Source: JAJOKK01 sp965370555
Lineage (GTDB): Bacteria; Bipolaricaulota; Bipolaricaulia; UBA7950; UBA9294
Direction: 5' to 3'
Length of the DNA: 15,722 bases
NCBI GenBank assembly: GCA_965370555.1
Contig: CBDUVB010000043.1
Coordinates: 1-15,722 of the forward strand
Below, piece by piece: positions 5,786 to 13,405 of this stretch. The first letter of the stretch is position 1. Each line of letters begins with the position of its first letter. The notes under the pieces are model-generated. The model searched no databases. It saw only the letters and a list, made by a program, of their open reading frames with translations, and was not told the origin of the DNA. A program made the position numbers and the translations under genes.

Positions 5786-5938
5786 TCACTTCGCAGCCTC
5801 CTCCACGATCTTGATCTCCTCTTCCGGCAAGCCGTAGAGTTCGTAGACGAGTTGGTCGATCTGTTTGTCCGTCGCAGCGATCTGGCGCTGGATGAGCGAT
5901 TTCTCGTGATCGGTCTTGGTGACTATGTTGGATTGCAG
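5786..5938 (-). pseudogene. 3'-end remnant of a second type IIG restriction-methyltransferase gene
   Basis: Reading leftward this fragment ends with DKQIDQLVYELYGLPEEEIK, then IVEEAAK and a TGA stop at 5786-5788. The last 45 residues match the C-terminus of the intact protein (DKQIDQLVYELYGLTQEEIK, then IVEEATK) at 34 of 45 positions by hand count. Upstream, beyond about 5938, the similarity to the restriction gene stops abruptly and no start codon or methyltransferase motif is present. The similarity also runs past the stop into the downstream spacer. At about 76% protein identity it is a diverged homologue or an old replaced 3' end, not a recent copy. Confidence 0.8.
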
Positions 5939-6047
5939 GGCCAGTCATCTTTCTTCCCTTCAGGTCTGACATTCGGGAAAAAGGGTGTTGTGCCCCCCCG
6001 TTTTCCAGTCGGATTAGTCAGAAGATCTTTGTAGAAGCAGTTCAAAG

Positions 6048-6521
6048 CTACATCGCCAGAGTGAAGATACCGCCGGGCCCGTTGTATACCAGAACACAAC
6101 GAGACAAGACGTCACGGCCAAGGAGTACAATGACATTCTGGCCTGCAATGCTCTGCCCGCTTAGATCAACGCCAATGACTGATCCGAACTCGATCTCGAA
6201 GTTCGCACCGGGAAAGTTCAGTTTTGCTGGATACAGAAGCTGTTGGGCCGGCCCTGCAGCCGTGCCAGTCGTAACTGCTCCCGTAGCTTGCACTTCCAGT
6301 CCATCGAGAACAGCTTTGTCAACGCAGGTTCGAGTAGCGCCCGTATCAATCAGTGCCCAACCGGTGCCGGGTGCAGGAATAGGTTGGTTGCTCTGGCCAA
6401 GAAGAGCAGCGAGGGCGGGAGGAACCATGACTTGTACTTGTAGCAGTGGACCCGCCGATGACAGGCCTTCGGGCGAATGCTCCTGGTTTGGACGACGAAA
6501 AAAACGATTATGAATGGGCAT
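6048..6521 (-). CDS. Retropepsin-like aspartic protease (clan AA)
   Basis: This is a single-domain aspartyl protease of the retropepsin type, which in this family acts as a homodimer with one catalytic Asp per subunit. The 157-aa protein has the catalytic motif ALIDTGATRTCVD (Asp59), a flap-like segment after it, and the closing motif VIVLLGRDVLSRCVLVYNG (130-148), matching the 'LGRD-x-L-x-x-x-x-L-x-YNG' signature. No signal peptide or transmembrane segment is seen, so it is probably cytoplasmic. The ATG at 6521 is chosen for AGGTG six bases upstream; a GTG at 6530 is the alternative. Its first codons overlap the end of the upstream small gene by 14 bp, so the two are translationally coupled. 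Its substrate is unknown; its neighbours are defence-type genes. Confidence 0.85.
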   Translation of the reverse strand: MPIHNRFFRRPNQEHSPEGLSSAGPLLQVQVMVPPALAALLGQSNQPIPAPGTGWALIDTGATRTCVDKAVLDGLEVQATGAVTTGTAAGPAQQLLYPAKLNFPGANFEIEFGSVIGVDLSGQSIAGQNVIVLLGRDVLSRCVLVYNGPGGIFTLAM

Positions 6522-6759
6522 GAAGCACACCTAAGACAAGTGCGGGGTAGTGTGCAGTCTCGTCTTCCTGACGGAGCACTCGTTTGATGAGAAATGGCTG
6601 ATTGCCAAACCGTTCAAGCCCAGCCTCGTAGGCCTCTTTCTCCGTAGTGAATGCCCCGGCAAACTCATCTTCTTTCACAAGAACGTAGAGCCCTTCGTAA
6701 GTTTCTAACAGCTCGTCCTTATGTGCGGAGAAATACTCCAATTCTCTTTCGAGTGTCAT
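6508..6759 (-). CDS. Small DUF5678-like protein coupled to the aspartic protease
   Basis: This 83-aa acidic protein reads MTLERELEYFSAHKDELLET and then YEGLYVLVKEDEFAGAFTT, with TEKEAYEAGLERFGNQPFLI after it. The pattern (a helix, 'G-x-Y-V-L-V-K-x-x-x-x-x-G-x-F', then 'EA-x-x-AG-x-x-x-F-G') resembles the DUF5678 group of small proteins. From memory such genes are often found next to retropepsin-like proteases, so it may be a partner, substrate or inhibitor; that is inference. The ATG at 6759 has AGGAGG six bases upstream. A longer frame from 6804 would start inside the promoter -35 box and is rejected. Its stop overlaps the protease start. Confidence 0.8.
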   Translation of the reverse strand: MTLERELEYFSAHKDELLETYEGLYVLVKEDEFAGAFTTEKEAYEAGLERFGNQPFLIKRVLRQEDETAHYPALVLGVLHAHS

Positions 6760-6776
6760 CTTGCGCCTCCTATACC

Positions 6777-6804
6777 ATGATAGGCCATGTTGCCAAAGTG
6801 TCAA
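6777..6804 (-). promoter_or_regulatory. Sigma70-type promoter of the DUF5678-protease operon
   Basis: On the minus strand, TTGACA (6799-6804), 16 bp, TATCAT (6777-6782), about 17 bases before the ATG at 6759. The -35 is perfect and the -10 has five of six consensus bases. Confidence 0.6.
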
Positions 6805-6859
6805 CCCATGCAGTCGCCAAGGATACCAGGAGAAATGAGGGCTTGCCTTTCGAATTCAA

Positions 6860-6919
6860 GGGACAAAGACCCTATTTCCGGCTCTCCTTGAGAAATCGTG
6901 GTATACGTCCCCGGGATTC
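6860..6919. repeat. Dispersed intergenic repeat, copy B
   Basis: About 60 bp beginning GGGACAAAGACCCTATTTCC, similar to the copy at 2821-2881 in the same orientation. A CGTCCC...GGGACG stem (6906-6911 with 6924-6929) covers its right end and lies just past the stop of the STAND gene on the minus strand. There is no T-run, so it is not a standard terminator. Confidence 0.6.
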
Positions 6920-6934
6920 TCCTGGGACGATTAG

Positions 6935-9661
6935 TTAGCTGGCGACCGCCAACTGCGCAAGCCCGTTAAACCCGATTGACGGTACTCGGTGTGTGAGGAA
7001 ATACTGTATCGCCTGGCGAGTTTCCGGCTCCTCGGCAACCCGCCACGCCAAGAGAAGAAGATCGCCGAAATACTCGTACCCACCCCCAGCTCTCATGAGA
7101 CCCGCAATCGCGAGGGCATCTCGTTCAACGTTTGCTCGCTCTGGATCTTCGGCCCAGCTAACCAGTAATTCGACTTGCTCAGTGCGATACCGTGGTAAGC
7201 CGACCGCAGGAGCCGGGGTTTTGAGCTGTCCTTCATACTCTCTCAATGGCACCTCAGATGAAATTCGCTTCGGCATCGTCCCGTACAACGCGGGCCAGCA
7301 CGATGTTTCCAGTGCATGCGTCCAAGCGTTCCGTTCGTGTCGGGCCAAATGCTCGTCCATCCACGGCTCCCGCCCGATTGCCTTGCCTCCCTTCGGGGGC
7401 TGCCAGACCGATCGCACAGCGGACAGGGCCTCAAGATACGCTTCCCCCGACCGCTCTCGCGGCTGGGCATTCGCAACCGCTATGGTCTTCCATATCTTTG
7501 CTATCTCGCCCACCAAGCGCTCCACCACCTTCATTTCGCCGTCGTGAAACGACCGCTTCTCAAGCAATACACCCCTGATTACCGCACGTAACGCCGCAGA
7601 CCGCTCCAAGAGGGCAGCGATCCAAATGTGGGCGAGCGCAAAGCGCGCGTCCCTGCTGTACGTCGGGTCGTCGTCAAGCATCCCCTTTTCAATGACGCGA
7701 AGGCCGGCGTCTACACTTTGCGTAAAGGTTTGAGCGGCGGCCTCATACTCCTCCCTCAGGTACTCGATATAGCCAAGCTCGTAGAGAATTGTATCTAGCC
7801 GCGTCGAGCCGGCCTTTCGCAAATCGCTCGCTTCAGCAATCTCACGCTTTTGTTGCCAAAAGATCTGGGCTTCCCGCAACATAAGCCGGAACTCTTGTTC
7901 GTTCTCCGGGTAGCACCCCCGGGCTAGCTTCAGCCACCATAGAGTCAGGTCGTCGCCAAGGGCGAGATCAGCAGACAATGCGCTGTCGCCTTCTGCCAAT
8001 TCCTTGAGGAACCCCAATGCACCTGCAAGCGGCTCGCGCACTCCCGACCATTCTGCAAAATCGAATAACTCTTTTAGTCGGTCCTTCAGCCGTTGTCGCG
8101 GAATGAGTGCAAGACAATACAGAGCAAAAGTAACATCAGAAATACTCCGCGTATCTACGTCAATTGATTTCCCCACATGCTCTGACAACCATCGCATCAA
8201 GGCTCCGTGGGCACGTGTACGACAACTAGCAGAAGCCAGCACCTTCAGTTGTTGGCGAACTTGGAAGGGATGTTCCGTTAGGACAACACCCTCGGCTCTC
8301 CTCCGAGTGACAAGTCCCTCACGTCTCATGCTTTCGACAACGTTTATGGAATCGAGGTCGAGCAGATTGAGAAATGTCTGTTCGACAGCGCAGCCAAGTG
8401 AGCCGAAGGGAAGGAGATTCAGATAACCCTCATATGAGTCGCCCAACACCTTACTGATGCGGGCAATCGAAGCTCGAGCGAGATCGTCAACTTCCTCAGC
8501 CAGGTCACGGGTGACTTTCTCTATGGCCCTTTCGCCTAGATTAGCACGCGCCTCGCGACTCTGTGTCTGAAGCGCCTTTGCGACACGAGGATCCAGTTGA
8601 CCTTCCAGCGCGGCAAGAATCCTCTGCCAGTAAGCGTAGCGGTCAAGGCGAACAAGGAATAGCGAAACGACCCTGTCAAGCGGAAACTCCTCAATGAGAG
8701 GAGCCGGAACCCGCGCCCCTGACAACTTCGAGGCGATGTCTCTATCCCTCGAAACCCATAGGACTTGTACGCCTTGGGGCCTGCTTTCATAGAGTCGGTC
8801 CATCTCAATGACCCAGTTCCGTATGTCTGGACCGGCGAAGTGCACGTCATCCACGATTACAAGCAGCGGCTTGTCTGGCTCCACCAGCTCCGTAGCCTGG
8901 CCCACGTCGTCAGGTGTATGGGACCTAGCATTTAGAAGGAACGCGTGCGCAGCGGGATCCGCTCGCTTGAGCCAGAACCAACCTTGCCGCACAGCCAGTG
9001 TGGTCTTCCCAATGTTTGGCGGCCCGTAAAGGAGGATCGGTTGCTTGAAAGCGAACGCGGCAATGTCCATGGGCTCATCAAGGACTGCCCTTATGTTTGG
9101 AAGGCCGATTTCAGCCCCTCCGCGCTCGACGAGTGCTTCGAGTGACGTTTTGGCGAAACGTGTGCTGCTGTTCGGTAGCATCTCTTGGAAGAAGATCGAG
9201 GCGAGTGTGGCATCATTTGCGAGGAACGTAGCGAGGGCGTGGGCGTCCCAGATCTCGAGATCAACCAGCTCATATTTCTTTCTCACTTGCAGCCAATAGG
9301 AAACAGGGATTTCGACGGTGGTGGCTATGAACGACTGTGCCCCTACGCTTCCGAGTGCCTTCAATTTTTGAACGCGCTTCCTCAACGTGGAAACGTCCCA
9401 TGTACAGACAAGGGTTTCGAGTTCATGTAGGCTAGTTATCTCGTTCCGCTGATATGCCTTGCACTCGATCTGCGCGACGAATTTTTCTAAATGCAGCGGA
9501 TCCTGGACCAGGATATCGAACAATCCCTCTTTATCTGATGAGCGTCGAACTACGTCATGACCCCACCGGTGCCGAGCAAGGATTGTGCAGAACTCTTCGA
9601 ACTTCTTCGCAGCCTGGGGTCCAGCGAGGATCCGGACAGCATCAAGGTACGGGTCCGCCAT
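6935..9661 (-). CDS. PD-(D/E)XK nuclease fused to STAND NTPase with helical/TPR-like tail; probable antiviral sensor-effector
   Basis: The 908-aa protein has an N-terminal Mrr-like nuclease domain (about 1-115) with EGLFDIL (Asp49) and QIECK (Glu66, Lys68), a complete D-x16-ExK active site. A linker precedes a STAND-type NTPase: Walker A YGPPNIGKTTLA (212-223), Walker B LLVIVDDVHF (266-275) and a sensor-like WVSRDRD (302-308). A winged-helix-like part follows (about 425-475, ending in LTEHPFQVRQQL). The rest is helical, with a clear TPR-type unit at about 622-657 (ILYELGYIEYLREEYEAAA). The plan of nuclease, NTPase and repeat sensor is that of Avs-type and other STAND defence proteins, which detect a phage product and oligomerise to activate the effector. 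The nSTAND3 group is a likely home. ATG at 9661 has GAGGAGGG eight bases upstream. It lies 227 bp downstream of the restriction gene on the same strand. Confidence 0.85.
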   Translation of the reverse strand: MADPYLDAVRILAGPQAAKKFEEFCTILARHRWGHDVVRRSSDKEGLFDILVQDPLHLEKFVAQIECKAYQRNEITSLHELETLVCTWDVSTLRKRVQKLKALGSVGAQSFIATTVEIPVSYWLQVRKKYELVDLEIWDAHALATFLANDATLASIFFQEMLPNSSTRFAKTSLEALVERGGAEIGLPNIRAVLDEPMDIAAFAFKQPILLYGPPNIGKTTLAVRQGWFWLKRADPAAHAFLLNARSHTPDDVGQATELVEPDKPLLVIVDDVHFAGPDIRNWVIEMDRLYESRPQGVQVLWVSRDRDIASKLSGARVPAPLIEEFPLDRVVSLFLVRLDRYAYWQRILAALEGQLDPRVAKALQTQSREARANLGERAIEKVTRDLAEEVDDLARASIARISKVLGDSYEGYLNLLPFGSLGCAVEQTFLNLLDLDSINVVESMRREGLVTRRRAEGVVLTEHPFQVRQQLKVLASASCRTRAHGALMRWLSEHVGKSIDVDTRSISDVTFALYCLALIPRQRLKDRLKELFDFAEWSGVREPLAGALGFLKELAEGDSALSADLALGDDLTLWWLKLARGCYPENEQEFRLMLREAQIFWQQKREIAEASDLRKAGSTRLDTILYELGYIEYLREEYEAAAQTFTQSVDAGLRVIEKGMLDDDPTYSRDARFALAHIWIAALLERSAALRAVIRGVLLEKRSFHDGEMKVVERLVGEIAKIWKTIAVANAQPRERSGEAYLEALSAVRSVWQPPKGGKAIGREPWMDEHLARHERNAWTHALETSCWPALYGTMPKRISSEVPLREYEGQLKTPAPAVGLPRYRTEQVELLVSWAEDPERANVERDALAIAGLMRAGGGYEYFGDLLLLAWRVAEEPETRQAIQYFLTHRVPSIGFNGLAQLAVAS

Positions 9662-9735
9662 GGGGTTCCCTCCTCAAGAGAATTGTTTTGAGCCGTGTCC
9701 ACCATATGCCGTCCGTGATGGCAAGCTGCAGCCCC

Positions 9736-9764
9736 GTTGCGAGGGCGCGTAGCGTCCTCGCAAC
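9736..9764. other. Nine-bp perfect stem-loop in the leader of the STAND gene
   Basis: GTTGCGAGG (9736-9744) pairs with CCTCGCAAC (9756-9764), loop of 11 bases. It sits 75 bases upstream of the STAND start codon, directly next to the conserved CAACAAYGATTATTGTG palindrome. On the left side of the IS1595 element a different but equally placed stem occurs (CCTGC...GCAGG, about 3174-3192). No T-run follows, so a structural, attenuator or operator role is more likely than termination. Confidence 0.45.
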
Positions 9765-10026
9765 AACGATTATTGTGCCCCATCGCAAAAAATTTTTTCG
9801 AAGAGCGGCGGGTATCAAATAAATTACTGTCAACTAGTGAGATATTTGATTCCCAGATTTCGACAAGTGGGCCCGTGAGGGTCGGCACTCACTTGGTTGC
9901 CTCCTCCACGATCTTAATCTCCTCTTGCGTCAGGCCATAGAGCTCGTAGACAAGTTGGTCGATCTGCTTGTCGGCGTCGTCGATTTGGCGCTGGATCGCG
10001 GTCTTCTCATGGCTCGTTTTTGCTGT
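9761..10026. repeat. Right copy of the long degenerate direct repeat
   Basis: Contains the spacer after the intact restriction gene and its last 45 codons, and aligns with 5633-5923 (plus 3193-3205 before the IS). The two copies bracket the protease pair and the STAND gene. Confidence 0.7.
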
Positions 10027-12969
10027 GGTTAGTTGCTTGTGGAGTTTGAGCATCGTCTCGACCAGTTCTACCATTCGGTCGTGCTGGGCTTTGTCGGTGG
10101 CATCGGAGAAGTCAATAGTTCGCACGGGAAATGGATTGAGGTATGCTGTCTTCATGCGGAAATAACCGCCACGCAGCATGGTCCCTGTTTGCCTCAAGAA
10201 GTATGTAAGAAGAGGAGAATTGAGTACCGCAAGGAGAAACCGCAGATCAAGTTCTATTTCTGGTTTGAGTACAATCGCATATGCAGTATCTAATAGCCAT
10301 TTCCCTGCACGATCGAGATAGCAGGTACCTCGCTTTGCCACATCTGGAATAACAATCTTCTGTGGCACTTCAAAGCGAATCATGTTTTGCGGACGGCCAA
10401 AGCAGTACCAGCCCTTTCCCTTGAAACGGCCTTTCTCCCGCTTGTCCAAACGACTCTTGCATTCGCGCAAGTAGGCCAATGTTCTTGGGGCAATCCTAGC
10501 GAGCCTTTCTTCTGAAACGAGAGCAAATCGACTGTCACTAGGTTCATAGGGCACTAGAAGGAGATTTTGTTCATCCTGCAAGCGGTATCGAGAGATGTCA
10601 CGTCCTCGTAACGCTACTTTCAGGAACGCTGGCTCCAGTAGGTACTCAGCTTGCCTTTCCCTGGAGAAGATCACGATGCCAGCCTTGGAGCTACGGCGTT
10701 GTTCGACTACATAAACCTTGTCTGCTCGGGTTCCTGTGCCCTGAAATATACGGGCAAGGTCTCCCAGTTTAGGCCATCGGCTCAACTTCCGCAATAATGG
10801 GGTGCCAAAGACAGAAGAATCCCAAGGGGCACTTGTCAGTTGGTTTGTAGGAAACTTGGATATGGTCCACCAATTGCTTGCATCTTCGGGAAGTGGACAG
10901 AGGGCATGAGAAGTCCCAAGCGGACCCACATAACAGGCAACTGTGCTGTGATCCACGCCTTGACGATCCAAGAAAAGCAAACAAGTGTATGTGGTAGGGC
11001 CAGGGAAAATCTGGAATGCTCCGAAACTTAGCACCTGTTCAACATGATGCCCATCTGCCAGAATTCCTCGTAGATTCTCTCCTACCATGGAGTTCAAGAA
11101 CTTGTTGGGCAAGATGTAGCCCAGCTTTCCTTCCTGTCTTAGACAAGCGAGTCCTTTCTCAACGAACACAAGGTAGATGTCCCACTCTCTTGCCGAAGCT
11201 GATTGATAGTGGGAACGGCAGAAGTTCCACAGTGCGTAATTGCTCTCTTTCAACGCAACGCTCCGCACATACGGCGGATTCCCGATCACGATATCAAACC
11301 CGCCTGCGTTCATGATCTCGGGAAATTCGGCGTTCCAGTCGAAGGCGTTGATCCGGTAGCGTTCTTCGTCATCGAGTAGGCTTAACTGCTGGCCTTCGTA
11401 GAAGTCAGGCCCAATCAAAGAGTTGCCGCACTTGATGTTGTTACCCAAATCAGGCAGCGCACGCTCATGGAAGAGCCTGTACGTCTTCCCTAACGTCTCT
11501 GCATTCTCGCCTTCGAGCACCTTCAACAGGAGCGAGAGCTTGGTCACCTCTACAGCCTGCGTGTCGATGTCCACGCCATAGATGTTGTTTAGCAGGATGC
11601 GCTTTTTCTCGGCTGTGGTCAGTCGCCACTCACCACCCGGGCCAAGATAGACCTTGGGTGATCGTCCTTTCGCGTGCTTCTCGGGATCGTGCTTTGCGTA
11701 CCACTCCTGGTGCCAGTCAAGGAGATACTGATACGCGCCAAGGAGGAACGACCCTGAGCCGCAAGCGGGATCGAGCACCCTGATCTTCGCTACTTTGGTT
11801 GGGGTGTTCCCCTCAAGGAGCTTTCCTACGGTGTTCTTGACGATATAGTCGACGATGTAGGTGGGGGTGTAGTAGACGCCCCCGGCTTTCTTCACCTCTG
11901 GCTTGTCCTCCACCTTGGCGCGATGGCCAGGGGTCAGACGGATCACCTTGCCGAGGAACTGCTCGTAGATGTGGCCAAGGATGTCTGCGGGGAGGACGGA
12001 GAACTCAAATGGACTCTCCGGGTAGTAGAGACCCTTGAAGATCTCCTTCAACACCTTGTCGTCAATGGTTAGATTGAGCGTGAGGTCGTCGGGTGGATCG
12101 GGGCGCTCCTTCTCCACGCTAAAGTGAAACAGGCCGGAGTTGTAGCGCTCATCGGCGCGGCGGAAGATCTGACAGAGGCGCTCGTAAGCCCGTGTACCGC
12201 TTTGCAGGGCCATCAACTGCCCGTAGTCCTCGATTCCGCGATCCTCGCAGATGCGGAGGAAGATGATCCGATCGACCGTCCGTTGCACGGCATAGTTGAG
12301 CTCGCGCGTTGAGAGATCGGAGTTGCGCAGGGCGATGTTCCTCGCGAAGAGATCGCGCCAAGTCTCGATCTCCTTTAGGAAGGCATCGTCCACCTCGGCA
12401 GTCCCGCGCTTCTTCTTGGCCGACTCTGCATACCTATCGAACGAACCCTTGAGGATCTCCTCGCGGGAGAAGATGGAGGCGATCTCGTCCCAACGCTCGG
12501 CGTATTCCTTATACGTGAAGTAGAGGATGCGTGCGGCGGAGGCCTTGTCGGCCCTGTTTGGCTTTACCCGACAATCGTAGACAGCGAACTCTTCAAAGTC
12601 GGTGAGGATGGAGAGCGGGAGCTTGGCCGACCAGGCGTAGCGGCGGAGTTGATAGGCGGGATCCGGGTCATTCTTGATGTCAATCCCGGGGCGCTTGGCC
12701 TCTACGAAGAACTTGCGCGCACCGCCTATGCGGAAGGCATAGTCCGGGGCCTTGGTCGCCCCACCGATCTTGATCGCGTCCTCGTGCACGACATCCTTGT
12801 ACGCCTCGGCGTAGCCCTGTTTGTTATCGATATCCCAACCAAGAGCCTTGAAGAACGGGTCGATGAACTCCCGGCGAGCCTGGGTCTCGTTGTATTCGCT
12901 GCTGCGGTAGCTCTCGCGATTGCGTTCGAACCGTTTGACAAGCTCGCTGACTTCCTGCGGTGCCGGCAT
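9889..12969 (-). CDS. Type IIG restriction enzyme / N6-adenine DNA methyltransferase (Eco57I-like)
   Basis: This 1,026-aa protein should cut and methylate DNA with one specificity domain. The N-terminus carries a PD-(D/E)XK nuclease: REFIDPFFKALGWD (33-46), APDYAFRIGG (Asp76) and FFVEAKRPG (Glu90, Lys92). A helical connector (about 150-360) leads to a gamma-class methyltransferase with YYTPTYIVDYIV (366-377, motif X), VLDPACGSGSF (398-408, SAM-binding motif I), NIYGVDID (462-469) and the catalytic IGNPPYVRS (562-570, motif IV). The remaining about 400 residues hold the TaqI-like target-recognition domain (with FQGTGTRADKVYV and PYEPSD-type segments) and end in a coiled-coil helix pair. The ATG at 12969 has GAGGAG eight bases upstream. 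All catalytic residues are present and the length is full for the family. Target sequence cannot be predicted by eye. A remnant of a related gene lies at 5786-5938. Confidence 0.93.
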   Translation of the reverse strand: MPAPQEVSELVKRFERNRESYRSSEYNETQARREFIDPFFKALGWDIDNKQGYAEAYKDVVHEDAIKIGGATKAPDYAFRIGGARKFFVEAKRPGIDIKNDPDPAYQLRRYAWSAKLPLSILTDFEEFAVYDCRVKPNRADKASAARILYFTYKEYAERWDEIASIFSREEILKGSFDRYAESAKKKRGTAEVDDAFLKEIETWRDLFARNIALRNSDLSTRELNYAVQRTVDRIIFLRICEDRGIEDYGQLMALQSGTRAYERLCQIFRRADERYNSGLFHFSVEKERPDPPDDLTLNLTIDDKVLKEIFKGLYYPESPFEFSVLPADILGHIYEQFLGKVIRLTPGHRAKVEDKPEVKKAGGVYYTPTYIVDYIVKNTVGKLLEGNTPTKVAKIRVLDPACGSGSFLLGAYQYLLDWHQEWYAKHDPEKHAKGRSPKVYLGPGGEWRLTTAEKKRILLNNIYGVDIDTQAVEVTKLSLLLKVLEGENAETLGKTYRLFHERALPDLGNNIKCGNSLIGPDFYEGQQLSLLDDEERYRINAFDWNAEFPEIMNAGGFDIVIGNPPYVRSVALKESNYALWNFCRSHYQSASAREWDIYLVFVEKGLACLRQEGKLGYILPNKFLNSMVGENLRGILADGHHVEQVLSFGAFQIFPGPTTYTCLLFLDRQGVDHSTVACYVGPLGTSHALCPLPEDASNWWTISKFPTNQLTSAPWDSSVFGTPLLRKLSRWPKLGDLARIFQGTGTRADKVYVVEQRRSSKAGIVIFSRERQAEYLLEPAFLKVALRGRDISRYRLQDEQNLLLVPYEPSDSRFALVSEERLARIAPRTLAYLRECKSRLDKREKGRFKGKGWYCFGRPQNMIRFEVPQKIVIPDVAKRGTCYLDRAGKWLLDTAYAIVLKPEIELDLRFLLAVLNSPLLTYFLRQTGTMLRGGYFRMKTAYLNPFPVRTIDFSDATDKAQHDRMVELVETMLKLHKQLTTAKTSHEKTAIQRQIDDADKQIDQLVYELYGLTQEEIKIVEEATK

Positions 12970-12998
12970 TCGTTATTCTCCTCTTCAAGTTCTACACC

Positions 12999-13027
12999 AT
13001 CATAGCTAATACCTTATACGAGTGCAA
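12999..13027 (-). promoter_or_regulatory. Candidate promoter of the restriction-STAND operon
   Basis: On the minus strand, TTGCAC (13022-13027), 17 bp, TATGAT (12999-13004), 30 bases before the ATG at 12969. The -10 is good and the -35 weak. It is the only reasonable promoter I see in the leader. Confidence 0.4.
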
Positions 13028-13163
13028 AGCGCTCCTGGCCTTCTATATGGGGTTCCTCTCTGCCGTCGTGTTCTGACAGGCAGGCGCCGAGAACAGCGGA
13101 AGACAGGATCTGAGAAGTGAAGTGCGGGACAAACCAAGAACAAGAGTGATATTGAGCTGTACC

Positions 13164-13181
13164 CCTTGGCGGTCTTTGCGG
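13164..13181. repeat. Two 9-bp units of the nnCTTnGyG intergenic repeat
   Basis: CCTTGGCGG and TCTTTGCGG stand in tandem. They belong to the same pattern as the three units at 13283-13309. The 559-bp stretch 12970-13528 holds no convincing gene; these short repeats, the restriction promoter and one palindrome are what I can see in it. Confidence 0.5.
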
Positions 13182-13282
13182 CTTGAGTGAGTGCAACGAA
13201 CGGGCGAGAGAAAAGGCTTGGGGCTCTAGCAAAGGCGCAAAGGAAAGCGTTGCATAGGGAAAAGAACTAGAACCGAATGCCA

Positions 13283-13309
13283 TTCTTCGTGGCCTTGGTG
13301 CTCTTAGTG
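13283..13309. repeat. Three tandem 9-bp units (nnCTTnGTG)
   Basis: TTCTTCGTG, GCCTTGGTG, CTCTTAGTG, followed by GTGAATTCTC. The reverse complement reads CACnAAGnn three times after GAATTCAC. This is a dispersed intergenic repeat type met in many bacterial phyla; its function is unknown. Confidence 0.6.
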
Positions 13310-13377
13310 GTGAATTCTCTTTGACCTCCGGTCTTGCTTCGCAATCGGCATCCGTCCCGTGCGAACCGAACTTAGAA

Positions 13378-13405
13378 GTAGAGGCGGTTCGCGAACCGCC
13401 CCTAC
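13378..13405. repeat. 28-bp near-perfect palindromic repeat
   Basis: The arms around GGCGGTTCGCGAACCGCC are perfect, and the outer GTAG/CTAC also pair, with one A/C mismatch between them. It looks like a common small dispersed palindrome and may form a hairpin between the divergently transcribed restriction and VWA genes. Confidence 0.65.

Larger units (their letters stand above)
5633..5923. repeat. Left copy of a degenerate long direct repeat (restriction gene 3' end plus spacer)
   Basis: This block aligns with 9761-10026 in the same orientation. The shared parts are GATTATTGTGC, then TCGAAGAG-x-GGCGGG-x-x-TCAA, a GATATT...CCCAGAT block, TCGACA-x-GTGGGCC and the last 45 codons of the restriction-methyltransferase. 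The left copy has a few dozen extra bases near 5715-5748. Before the IS1595 insertion the repeat continued leftward through CAACAATGATTAT (3193-3205), which matches 17-bp CAACAACGATTATTGTG at 9761-9777 with one difference. Confidence 0.72.

Noticed and set aside
5975..6010. Possible terminator after the aspartic protease (G-run, short stem, T5 on the minus strand)
   Set aside because: Only three base pairs form between GGG and CCC, so it is too weak to report as a terminator.
5762..6034. Plus-strand 90-codon frame over the restriction remnant
   Set aside because: It is the reverse strand of the C-terminal fragment, whose correct minus-strand frame matches the intact restriction enzyme.
13014..13283. 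An 89-codon minus-strand frame upstream of the restriction gene
   Set aside because: Low-complexity, Ser/Pro/Leu-rich translation covering the nnCTTnGyG repeats and the restriction promoter. There is no ribosome-binding site, and I judge it non-coding.
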